Of a DNA stretch of 46,623 nt, positions 19,598-26,626 are shown in pieces. Numbering within the stretch: the first letter of the stretch is position 1; every line of letters begins with the position of its first letter. The position numbers and the translations under genes are program-made. The notes beneath the pieces were generated by a model. It saw only the letters and a list, made by a program, of their open reading frames with translations. It did not search any database and was not told the origin of the DNA. This stretch comes from Rubellimicrobium sp. (GTDB lineage Bacteria; Pseudomonadota; Alphaproteobacteria; Rhodobacterales; Rhodobacteraceae), in assembly GCA_019454835.1 (NCBI GenBank), contig JACFNP010000027.1:1-46623 (forward strand). Direction: 5' to 3'.

Positions 19598-21138
19598 GGC
19601 GCCTGCTCCAGCATGGCGCGCACGCGGGCGACCAGATCGGCGCGGGGCACTTCCGCCTGCGCGGGGCGGTCCTTCCATTCCTCGAGGCTGGCGCCTGCGG
19701 CCAAGGCCGCGCCAAGCACCAGATCCTTCACCTGCACCACGCCGCGCGCGGCCTCGTCGCTGCCCTGGATGATGGCAAGGGGGCTGTTGCGGCGGTCGGC
19801 GTATTTCATCTGCGCGCCGAAGTTCTTCGGATTGCCGAGATAGACTTCGGCACGGATGCCCGCCGCGCGCAAGTCGTTCGCCATGGCAAGGTAATCGCCC
19901 ATCCGGTCGCGATCCATGACGGTGACGACCACCGGACCTGTGGCCTGATCCTGCCCGATGCGACCCTTGGCCCGCAATGCCGACAGCAGCCGGTCGACGC
20001 CGATGGAAACCCCGGTCGCGGGCACCTTCTGGCCGGTGAAGCGTTCGACAAGATCATCATAGCGCCCGCCGCCCGCGACAGACCCGAACTGGCGCTTGTG
20101 GCCCTTGTCGTCAAGAATCTCAAAGGTCAGCTCGGCCTCGAATACCGGGCCGGTGTAATAGCCCAGTCCGCGCACGACCGAAGGGTCGATGATGACGCGA
20201 TCCTCCCCCAGGCCCATTGTCGCCAGCAGCGAGGCGATGGCGCCAAGGGCGGCAACGCCCTCGTTGTCGTCGCCGACGAGCTGTTTCAGGTTGGAAAGAG
20301 TCTCCGTGTTTGTTGAACCTTTTGAAGTAAGGAAGGCGACGACTTCTGTTGCCTGCCATTCAAAAAGACCCAAGCCCTCGATAAACGCGCCAGACGCATC
20401 TTTGCGCCCATCAGTAAGAAGCTCGATTACGCCCTGTTCTCCAACCTTGTCGAACTTGTCGATCGTGCGCAAAATATCTTCATTACTGAAGTGCTGTTCG
20501 CTGACAGATCGCATGGCCTTTACGACTGATTGGCCGATGTCGTTGTCAGCAAGGCTGTCGGGAACCATTCGTGCCAGCACCCCGTTCAGCACCCGCCGGT
20601 CGTTCACCCGCACCACATAATCGCCGCGCGCGATGCCTGCGGCTTCCAGCGCCTCGGCCAGCATGGCGACGATTTCCGCGTCCGAGGCGGGCGAGGCCGA
20701 TCCGACCGTATCCGCGTCGCATTGCGTGAACTGGCGAAACCGCCCCGGCCCCGGCTTTTCGTTGCGCCAGACCGGCCCCATGGCGTAGCGGCGATAGGGC
20801 GTAGGCAGGTCGTTGCGGTATTGCGCGGCCACGCGGGCCAGCGGCGCGGTCATGTCGTAGCGCAAAGCCAGCCAGTCACCCGAGCCGCCGCCGGGCACCG
20901 CTTCCTCCTGCCAGGCGAACACGCCCGCATTGGGGCGGTCGATATCGGGAAGGAACTTGCCCAGCGCCTCGACGGTCTCCACCGCGCTGGTTTCCAGCGC
21001 GTCGAAACCCCAGCGATCATAGACCGCCGCGATCCGGGCGAGCATGGCGTTGCGCTCGGTCACCTCGGCGCCGAACCAGTCGCGGAACCCCTTGGGCGTC
21101 TCGGCGCGCGGGCGGCGCGGTCCCTTTGCTGCGGCCAT
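19594..21138 (-). CDS. hisS: Histidyl-tRNA synthetase
   Basis: Charges tRNA-His. The 514-residue class II enzyme shows KGFRDWFG, motif 2 ([18 protein letters not shown]), the histidine loop [15 protein letters not shown], motif 3 ([15 protein letters not shown]) and a C-terminal anticodon domain. The length fits the longer alphaproteobacterial form. Codons for about residues 187-286 (20,280-20,580) have sharply lower G+C than the rest, suggesting replacement of the insertion-domain region by recombination. The ATG at 21136-21138 follows GGGAGAG. First gene of hisS-hisZ-hisG. Confidence 0.95.
   Translation of the reverse strand: MAAAKGPRRPRAETPKGFRDWFGAEVTERNAMLARIAAVYDRWGFDALETSAVETVEALGKFLPDIDRPNAGVFAWQEEAVPGGGSGDWLALRYDMTAPLARVAAQYRNDLPTPYRRYAMGPVWRNEKPGPGRFRQFTQCDADTVGSASPASDAEIVAMLAEALEAAGIARGDYVVRVNDRRVLNGVLARMVPDSLADNDIGQSVVKAMRSVSEQHFSNEDILRTIDKFDKVGEQGVIELLTDGRKDASGAFIEGLGLFEWQATEVVAFLTSKGSTNTETLSNLKQLVGDDNEGVAALGAIASLLATMGLGEDRVIIDPSVVRGLGYYTGPVFEAELTFEILDDKGHKRQFGSVAGGGRYDDLVERFTGQKVPATGVSIGVDRLLSALRAKGRIGQDQATGPVVVTVMDRDRMGDYLAMANDLRAAGIRAEVYLGNPKNFGAQMKYADRRNSPLAIIQGSDEAARGVVQVKDLVLGAALAAGASLEEWKDRPAQAEVPRADLVARVRAMLEQAP
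20280..20580. other. Low-G+C patch inside hisS
   Basis: By hand count 117 of 240 bases (49%) are G or C in 20,281-20,520, against roughly 70% around it. Codons such as AAA, TTT, TCA and ACT cluster here while the frame stays open and protein similarity to HisRS continues ([32 protein letters not shown]). The borders are abrupt. Confidence 0.8.
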
Positions 21139-21164
21139 GACGGCTCTCCCTGCCTCTGGCGCTG

Positions 21165-21193
21165 CCTTTAGCGCGGGCGGCGCAGCACGGCAA
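21165..21193 (-). promoter_or_regulatory. Probable hisS-hisZ-hisG promoter
   Basis: On the minus strand TTGCCG (21193-21188), 17 bases, TAAAGG (21170-21165), giving a leader of about 20 bases before the hisS ATG. Confidence 0.5.
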
Positions 21194-21222
21194 CCGCAGG
21201 GCGGTCGGGGGACGAACGGCCC

Positions 21223-21313
21223 TGTCATTGCGAGGAGGCGCAGCCGACGAAGCAACCTCGATGTTGTGCGCGAGCGGTCGGGGTTGCTTCGGCTTGCGCC
21301 TCGCGGGTGACGG
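21223..21313. repeat. Palindromic intergenic repeat
   Basis: TGTCATTGCGAGGAGGCGCAGCC at the left; the right end is the variant CCTCGCGGGTGACGGG also seen at 31691 and, inverted, at 3426. It lies between the hisS promoter and the 3' end of the phytase-like gene. Confidence 0.85.
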
Positions 21314-21333
21314 GAAGTGTGGCGCCCCCGCGA

Positions 21334-22206
21334 TCAGTCGGGGATGCGGTATTCCACGATCTCGGTGCGTTGCAGCCAGAACTGGTTGTCGTCCGAAATC
21401 ATGGTCAGCCGGATGCCCTGCGCGTCGCGCCAGACGGCGATTCCTTCCAGGTTGTCGTGGCTCCACAGCGGCGAGGTGAAATGTTCGCGCTCGTCGCTGC
21501 CGTCCAGCGCGAAGCTGCGCACCCGGCTGCGAAAACCGATGCCCGCGAAATCGCGCTCGAGCACATAGAGCCGCCCGTCCGGGCCGATGTCGGCGCCGGT
21601 CACCAGAAACGGCCCGTGCCGGGGGATGGTGAAGGGGCTGTCCCAGATGCCGTCCCGGAAGCGGTAGACCGGGAACGGCCAGCCCGCCCGGCCCGAGCGT
21701 TCGGGCATGGTATAAAGCGCCCCGTCCGGCCCGATGGCCAGTGATTCAAGCGCGCCGTTGGGCTGCATTTCGGCAAAATCGGGATGCCGGGGCAGTTCGA
21801 CCGGGGTGCCGTGCAGGCCCGCCTGCCGGGTCACGCGCGCGCGGCCCTCGTAGCTGACGAACAGCGTGCCGTCCGGGGCCAGCGCCAGCCCCTCGCTGTC
21901 GGCATCGCCGCGCCGCAGCCGCCCGCCCGCAGGGTTCGTCAGCGCGGCGCGGTCGGTGATCCCGACCCCGTCCACGCGCCCGTCGGCGTCGCGCGCCAGC
22001 GTCACCTCGACCAGCAGCGCCCGGTCCGACAGCAGCGTCGCGCGGGTGCCGTCGTCCGAGATCTCGATCCCCGAGAACCCGCCCAACGCGTGTTCGCCGG
22101 TGTCCCAGGTGTAGCTGCCCAGCCACCGGGCGTCGTCACCGGCCAGCGCGCAGCCTGCCAGCGACAGGGCCGCGGCCAGCGCGGCGAAAAGGCGCGGAAG
22201 GATCAT
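21334..22206 (-). CDS. Esterase-like/phytase-like beta-propeller lipoprotein
   Basis: A 290-residue exported protein with a clear lipobox (LAGC, Cys19). The rest is built from repeated strands with [48 protein letters not shown] and [17 protein letters not shown], the blade pattern of the propeller family labelled 'esterase-like activity of phytase'. True phytase activity is not implied. It is the last gene of the UMF1-mepA cluster, starting five bases after the mepA stop. Confidence 0.82.
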   Translation of the reverse strand: MILPRLFAALAAALSLAGCALAGDDARWLGSYTWDTGEHALGGFSGIEISDDGTRATLLSDRALLVEVTLARDADGRVDGVGITDRAALTNPAGGRLRRGDADSEGLALAPDGTLFVSYEGRARVTRQAGLHGTPVELPRHPDFAEMQPNGALESLAIGPDGALYTMPERSGRAGWPFPVYRFRDGIWDSPFTIPRHGPFLVTGADIGPDGRLYVLERDFAGIGFRSRVRSFALDGSDEREHFTSPLWSHDNLEGIAVWRDAQGIRLTMISDDNQFWLQRTEIVEYRIPD

Positions 22207-22210
22207 CGGG

Positions 22211-23158
22211 TCAGTTGCTTCCCAGCACCGCGAGGCATTGCGCCGGAAGCTCGTTCATCAGCACCGGCCCGCGCGGCGGCGCGGGGGGCGGGGCGTTCGG
22301 GTCGCGCGGCGGCGGGTTGATGATGTTGTCCACCCATCGTTGCGCCTCGGCGCAGCCGTCACCGGGCGGGACCGGGTCCTGCGTCACGCAGGAGGTATCG
22401 CCTGCGGGACAGGACAGCCGGACGTGGAAATGGGTGTCGTGCCCGCCCAGCGGCCTGATCTTCGACAGCCAGGAACGGTCGCCGGTCGCATTGGCGCACA
22501 TCGCCACCTTGGCGCCGGGGAAGATGAAGATGCGCTCGACGCGCGGGTCCTGTGCCGCATGGCGCAGGATCGCCTCGTGCTGCGGGGTCCAGCTTGCGTT
22601 CGTATAGGCGCCCGAGGTGCGTGCCATCAGCGTCGACGAGATGCTTTCGCGCTCGGCCCGCGACAGGTTCAGCCGGTCGGGCGCCCGCAACCAGATGTCG
22701 GCATCCAGCCCGACCTGATGGCTGGCATGGCCGGTCAGTGCCGGGCCGCCGCGCGGCTGGCCGAGATCGCCGACATACAGCCCCGCCCAGCCCGGTTGCG
22801 TGGCGGCAAAGCGCGACAGGTCCTGAAGGAAGGAAATCAGCTCGGGCGTGCCCCAGTTGCGGTTGCGCGACAGCCGCATTGCCTGCCAGGTCGCCCCGGT
22901 TTCCGGCAGTTCCTGCGCGCCCGCCAGGCAGCCGCGCGAATAGAAGCCGACGGCCTCGGGCGCCTGCGACGTGGGGCCGGATACCGCGCCGAACAGGCTG
23001 CGCGCCACCCGCGTGTCATTCGCGTTCGAGGCCGACATCCGCGCCAGTGCCTGATCGGGGCTTTCCTGCAGCGCGGGGGCGGCGGGGATCGTGCTGCTGC
23101 CACCTCCGCAGGCGGCCAGAAGAAGGACAAGGGCAGCGGTGGCGGCGCGGTGGATCAT
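22211..23158 (-). CDS. mepA: Penicillin-insensitive murein endopeptidase MepA-like lipoprotein
   Basis: Cleaves peptide cross-links in peptidoglycan; LAS-type zinc enzyme (peptidase M74). The 315-residue protein has a lipobox (LAAC, Cys17) and the zinc motif [14 protein letters not shown] with His147 and Asp154, plus the late DTHFHVRL histidines. [20 protein letters not shown] is the usual N-terminal part. Conserved cysteines suggest disulphides in the periplasm. The C-terminus is a proline-rich stretch ([15 protein letters not shown]) before a short end. Its ATG overlaps the UMF1 stop (ATGA). Confidence 0.9.
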   Translation of the reverse strand: MIHRAATAALVLLLAACGGGSSTIPAAPALQESPDQALARMSASNANDTRVARSLFGAVSGPTSQAPEAVGFYSRGCLAGAQELPETGATWQAMRLSRNRNWGTPELISFLQDLSRFAATQPGWAGLYVGDLGQPRGGPALTGHASHQVGLDADIWLRAPDRLNLSRAERESISSTLMARTSGAYTNASWTPQHEAILRHAAQDPRVERIFIFPGAKVAMCANATGDRSWLSKIRPLGGHDTHFHVRLSCPAGDTSCVTQDPVPPGDGCAEAQRWVDNIINPPPRDPNAPPPAPPRGPVLMNELPAQCLAVLGSN

Positions 23159-24516
23159 GCCTGCGTCTCTCCTGTGGGCGAGACGAAGCGTAGCAGGAAA
23201 AGCGCCACGAGGAAAAGCACGATCACCGGCGCGACCCCCAGCCGCACCGACCCGGTGGCGGCGGTGGCCAGCGTCACCAGCGCGGGTGCCAGAAACGCCG
23301 TCGCCTTGCCCGACAGCGCGAACAGGCCGAAGCCTTCCGCCGGGCGGGCCGGGTCGGAATGCAGCACCATCAGCGTGCGGCTGGCCGCCTGCACCGAGCC
23401 GCCCGCGCCGCCGATCACCGCGCCGCAGATGTAGAACAGCACGTCCGGCAGGCGCGATCCGGGCGGCAGAGGCACGCCGAATATCTGCTCGCGCGACATG
23501 GCGACGACCAGCACGCTCACCACGACCAGCGCCCAGACCGACACGGTGATGACCGGCTTCGGCCCCACCCGCGCGTCATACAGCCCGCCCGCCCAGGTGA
23601 CGACGGCGGCGGTCAGCGCGCCGATGACGCCGAAAACGCCGATCTCGATGATCGACCAGCCCAGCACAAGCGCCGCATAGACCCCGCCGATGGCGTAGAT
23701 GCCATTCAGCGCGTCACGATACAGCATCGAGGACACGAGATAGCTTGCCAGCGACAGCTGGTGCCGCAACCCGCGCAGGGTGCGGCCCAGCTCGCGCGCG
23801 ACCGCGCCGATGCGCACCCGGCGCGCCGTGGTTGCGGGTTCGCGCACCCACAGGAAGAAAGGCACCATGAACACCACGCACCACAGGGCGATGAACGGCC
23901 CGACCGCGCGGGTGCCCTCGCGCAGCACGGGGTCAAGGCCGAAGGCCGGGGCGCGGCCCAGCAGGGTGACTCCGCCGGCGTTCTCGGCAAGGAAGGCCAG
24001 CATCAGCACCAGCGAGACCACCCCGCCCCAGTAGCCGAACGCCGCGCCCGAACCCGAAATCCGCCCGACCGCGCGCTCGTCGCCCAAGGACGGCAGGATC
24101 GCGTTCGAGACGTTGATGCCGCCCTCGGCCGCGAAGGTGCCGAGGCCGAACAGCACCAGCGCCAGCCACAGCCCGCGCCCGTCGGGCATGAGAAACCACA
24201 GCCCGGCGGAACACAGCACATAGGCGGCGGCAAAGCCTGCGATCCACGGCATCTTGCGCCCCGAGGCATCGGCCCAGGCCCCGATGAAAGGTGCCAGCAA
24301 GGCGATGGCAAGACCGGAAACCGTCTGCCCGGCGGTCCACAGGCTTTGCGCGCGGGCATCGGCAAGGCCGGGGTCCAGCCCCTGCCCGGCGAAATACGCC
24401 GCCGCGACCGAGGCGAAATAGGGGCCGAACACGAAGGTGAGGCCCAGTGTATAGAACGGCTGCTGCGCCCAGTCGAAGAACATCCACCCCCAGATGCGCC
24501 GCCGCGTGGTCATCAT
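23155..24516 (-). CDS. MFS transporter, UMF1 (Atg22-like) family
   Basis: A 453-residue inner-membrane protein with about 12 hydrophobic segments. WMFFDWAQQPFYTLGLTF at the N-terminus and GAWADASGRKMPWI after the second segment are the UMF1/Atg22-type signatures; yeast Atg22 exports amino acids from the vacuole. The bacterial substrate is unknown. Coupling to mepA (ATGA overlap) suggests a cell-wall-derived compound, which is inference only. Two ATGs in tandem start the gene after AAGGGGG; the first is used. Confidence 0.87.
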   Translation of the reverse strand: MMTTRRRIWGWMFFDWAQQPFYTLGLTFVFGPYFASVAAAYFAGQGLDPGLADARAQSLWTAGQTVSGLAIALLAPFIGAWADASGRKMPWIAGFAAAYVLCSAGLWFLMPDGRGLWLALVLFGLGTFAAEGGINVSNAILPSLGDERAVGRISGSGAAFGYWGGVVSLVLMLAFLAENAGGVTLLGRAPAFGLDPVLREGTRAVGPFIALWCVVFMVPFFLWVREPATTARRVRIGAVARELGRTLRGLRHQLSLASYLVSSMLYRDALNGIYAIGGVYAALVLGWSIIEIGVFGVIGALTAAVVTWAGGLYDARVGPKPVITVSVWALVVVSVLVVAMSREQIFGVPLPPGSRLPDVLFYICGAVIGGAGGSVQAASRTLMVLHSDPARPAEGFGLFALSGKATAFLAPALVTLATAATGSVRLGVAPVIVLFLVALFLLRFVSPTGETQA

Positions 24517-24584
24517 GCCCGCCCCCTTATGCTGCGCAGGTGGCAACAGGACGGGGCAGGGCGCAAGGGGGTTGTGACGGGTGC

Positions 24585-24693
24585 CGTCATTGCGAACAGC
24601 GCCACCGTCATTGTGAACGAAGTGAAGCAACCTCGACCGCTCACATACTACATCGGGGTTGCTTCGTCGCCTCCGGCTCCTCGCAATGACGGG
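24585..24693. repeat. Palindromic intergenic repeat with truncated extra half
   Basis: A short fragment CGTCATTGCGAACAGC (24585-24600) precedes a full copy (24606-24693) that begins CGTCATTGTGAACGAAGTGAAG and ends CCTCGCAATGACGGG. The left arm is a different subtype (GAACGAAGTGAAG) from most copies, so the arms no longer pair perfectly. It lies between the UMF1 start and the THEM6-like stop. Confidence 0.8.
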
Positions 24694-24713
24694 TGTGGCG
24701 GGGGTGCGCGCCC

Positions 24714-25259
24714 TTATCCCGCATCGTCCATCGGCGGCCAGGGGCGGGTGGCGTCGGCGTCGATCCAGCCTCTCACCCAGCGGGGCAGGGGTGGCGAGGT
24801 TGCGTCGCGGCCCATCGCGGCCAGCACCTGCTCGGGCGGCACGATCCCGCCGGGGCCGGTGACGACGCCCCGGATCAGCGCGTGGCTTGCGCAGGAGCCG
24901 TCACGCTTCCACAGCGACTGTTCGGAATAGATGAAGCGCGCATCCCAGCCGATGCCGCGGCTGCGCATCTCCAGCCGCTCGAACGCATGGACCCGATGCC
25001 GCCAGCGCACCGAGGCGCCCGCGACTGCCATGCCCCAGCCATTCGCGCGCAGGGCGGGCATCATCCCCATGCGCGCCGCCATCGGCAACCGCCCGAGGTC
25101 ATAGAGCGTCAGCGTGCGCCCGTTGTTCAGCTCGCGCCACATGTCCAGATCCCAAGGCCAGCAGACGTGATGGCTGACATGGGTGCCCAGCAGGTCGATG
25201 GGCGGATCGTTGCGGTGGCGCCAGAGCTGCCAGCCCAGGCGGAAAAAGGGATACATCAT
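24714..25259 (-). CDS. Thioesterase family protein (hot-dog fold, THEM6-like)
   Basis: A 181-residue protein resembling acyl-CoA/acyl-ACP thioesterases of the 4HBT type. HVCWPWDLDMWRELNNGRTL corresponds to the family pattern D-x-D-x-x-x-H/E-x-N-N-x-x-Y, with the aspartate and asparagines near the catalytic site; WRHRVHAFERLEMRSR and FIYSEQSLWKRDGSCAS follow as the central strands. The acyl substrate is unknown. Starts with two ATGs; the first is used. Flanked by palindromic repeats on both sides, so probably transcribed alone. Confidence 0.8.
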   Translation of the reverse strand: MMYPFFRLGWQLWRHRNDPPIDLLGTHVSHHVCWPWDLDMWRELNNGRTLTLYDLGRLPMAARMGMMPALRANGWGMAVAGASVRWRHRVHAFERLEMRSRGIGWDARFIYSEQSLWKRDGSCASHALIRGVVTGPGGIVPPEQVLAAMGRDATSPPLPRWVRGWIDADATRPWPPMDDAG

Positions 25260-25339
25260 GCGCTCCGGATGCGGTCGGGTGCGGGGCGGTGAAAGGCGCT
25301 GGCGACGCGAAGGTCAAGGCTGACGTGGGGACGCCGCCC

Positions 25340-25422
25340 CGTCATTGCGAGGCGAAGCCGAAGCAACCTCGACGTTGTGAGTGAGCGGTCGGGGTTGCTT
25401 CACTTCGTTCGTAATGACGGGG
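25340..25422. repeat. Palindromic intergenic repeat
   Basis: CGTCATTGCGAGGCGAAGCCG at the left; the right arm is CTTCACTTCGTTCGTAATGACGG, the same subtype as the left arm of the 24606 copy. A degenerate outer arm (TTTGCCCGATGGCCCC) follows near 25462-25477. The 360-base gap 25260-25619 otherwise holds only the yggT promoter. Confidence 0.82.
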
Positions 25423-25564
25423 GGAGGGGGCGGTGGCGCCGTGCGGACCTGCGCAGCCGCAGTTTGCCCGATGGCCCCGTGAAGGCGCCAACCCGTGACA
25501 GGGGCGCGCGCGAGGGGCCTCGCCTCGCCAGCCCCGTTCACCGGGCCGAAAGGAAAGCCGGGGA

Positions 25565-25593
25565 TTGTCCTTTGCGGCCTGCGCCACTAGGTC
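25565..25593 (+). promoter_or_regulatory. Possible promoter of the YggT gene
   Basis: TTGTCC at 25565-25570, 17 bases, TAGGTC at 25588-25593; the predicted start is about 20 bases before the ATG at 25620. Confidence 0.4.
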
Positions 25594-25619
25594 GGGGCCA
25601 CGGCAATACGGGACGGATC

Positions 25620-25907
25620 ATGCTGACCTTGATGCAGACGCTGCTCTTTGTGCTTTCCATCGCCAAGTTCGTCGTGTTCGCGCATTTCATCATGTCGTGG
25701 CTCATCAGCTTTCAGGTGCTGAACCTGCATCAGCCGCTGGTCTCGCAGCTCTGGTACGGGCTGAACCGCATCCTTGAACCGCTCTATGCGCCGATCCGTC
25801 GCATCCTGCCGCAGGGGGCGGGGCTGGATTTCTCGCCCATCGTGGTGCTGATCCTGATCTATGTGGTCGAGCGGCTGCTGATGAACAACATGATGGTGTT
25901 CTACTGA
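25620..25907 (+). CDS. YggT family membrane protein
   Basis: A 95-residue inner-membrane protein with two hydrophobic helices (about 3-24 and 71-90) and the family core YGLNRILEPLYAPIRRILP between them, followed by LDFSPIVVLILIYVVERLL. YggT proteins are widespread and linked loosely to cell-division or osmotic functions; the role is not settled. The ATG at 25620 fits the usual short length; the frame is open upstream through a palindromic repeat, which is not coding. Confidence 0.88.
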   Translation: MLTLMQTLLFVLSIAKFVVFAHFIMSWLISFQVLNLHQPLVSQLWYGLNRILEPLYAPIRRILPQGAGLDFSPIVVLILIYVVERLLMNNMMVFY

Positions 25908-25922
25908 ACCGGGGGTCGGGCG

Positions 25923-26366
25923 ATGGCCGAAACGATCGACAGCTTCGACGACCTGCTGCGCGTGGCGCGCGCGCAGGCGGAACGGCAGCGCTTCCTGTTC
26001 GTGTTCCTGCGCGCCGAACTGCCCGAGGATGCCGGACCGGAACAGGAAGCGCGCTTTGCCGCCGGGCAGGGCGGGGCGCTGGCGCCGGTGATGTATGCCG
26101 ACAAGGCGCTGCACGAATTGCGCGACTTCGCCACGCTGCGCGCCGAATCGCAGCGCACCGCCGACCATCTGGGCCAGGGGCAGGAGGTGGAACCCGACTG
26201 GGACATCCTCCTCGTCGGCATCCTTGCCGGGGGCACGATGCGCGAACCCGACGAGGACCAGGTGAACAGCGCGCTGCAGACCATGCTGCGCACCGTGCGC
26301 GAGGGGCGGTCTCTGGCGCATCTGGCGGCCTTTGACCGCGACGGCCACCCCGTCAGCTTCGGCTGA
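25923..26366 (+). CDS. Conserved cytoplasmic protein, 147 aa
   Basis: No signal peptide or membrane segment. FDDLLRVARAQAERQRFLFVFLRAELPEDA opens the protein (quoted in part: RFLFVFLRAELP), followed by GGALAPVMYADKAL and DWDILLVGILAGG. It resembles a small family that some databases label 'ribonucleotide reductase subunit alpha'; nothing here supports that enzyme activity, so I leave it unassigned. It starts 15 bases after the YggT gene, likely co-transcribed. Downstream lies the degenerate miniature element. Confidence 0.78.
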   Translation: MAETIDSFDDLLRVARAQAERQRFLFVFLRAELPEDAGPEQEARFAAGQGGALAPVMYADKALHELRDFATLRAESQRTADHLGQGQEVEPDWDILLVGILAGGTMREPDEDQVNSALQTMLRTVREGRSLAHLAAFDRDGHPVSFG

Positions 26367-26370
26367 TCCC

Positions 26371-26626
26371 GGCGCGGGTCGCGTTTTCACGGATTCGACG
26401 GTCGCGGTCCGATCCTTTGTTCAGGGCAATCGGGCGAACGACATCTTTCGTCATTGCGAGGCAAAGCCGAAGCAACCTCGACCGTTCACACACGACACCG
26501 GGGTTGCTTCGTCGCCTGCGGCTCCTCGCAATGACGGGATATGCCGTTCGCCCGATTGCTCTGGCCCATTGTTCTCGCACATTGTCGCGGGCGCCAAATG
26601 TGACCATCCGTCTGCGGAATGCTCTA
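26371..26626 (-). mobile_element. Second copy of the 101-base element, split by a nested palindromic element
   Basis: Left part 26371-26422 and right part 26575-26624 match copy 1 (11922-12022) in reverse orientation, 81 of 99 bases by hand count with no gaps once the insert is removed. The right terminus GCTCTA is intact; the left terminus is eroded (GGCGCGGGTC for GAGCGGGTC). On the minus strand the terminal TAG is used as the stop codon of the ABC permease gene. Confidence 0.85.
26423..26568. mobile_element. Nested composite palindromic element with 6-base target duplication
   Basis: 146 bases from AGGGCAATCGGGCGAACG to CCCGATTGCTCTGGCCCA, containing one dispersed palindrome (26449-26537) between outer inverted arms (22 bases, two mismatches). 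TTGTTC occurs directly before (26417-26422) and after (26569-26574). Removing insert plus one TTGTTC gives a gap-free alignment of the host repeat to its other copy. This shows the palindromic family can insert as a discrete unit. Confidence 0.82.
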
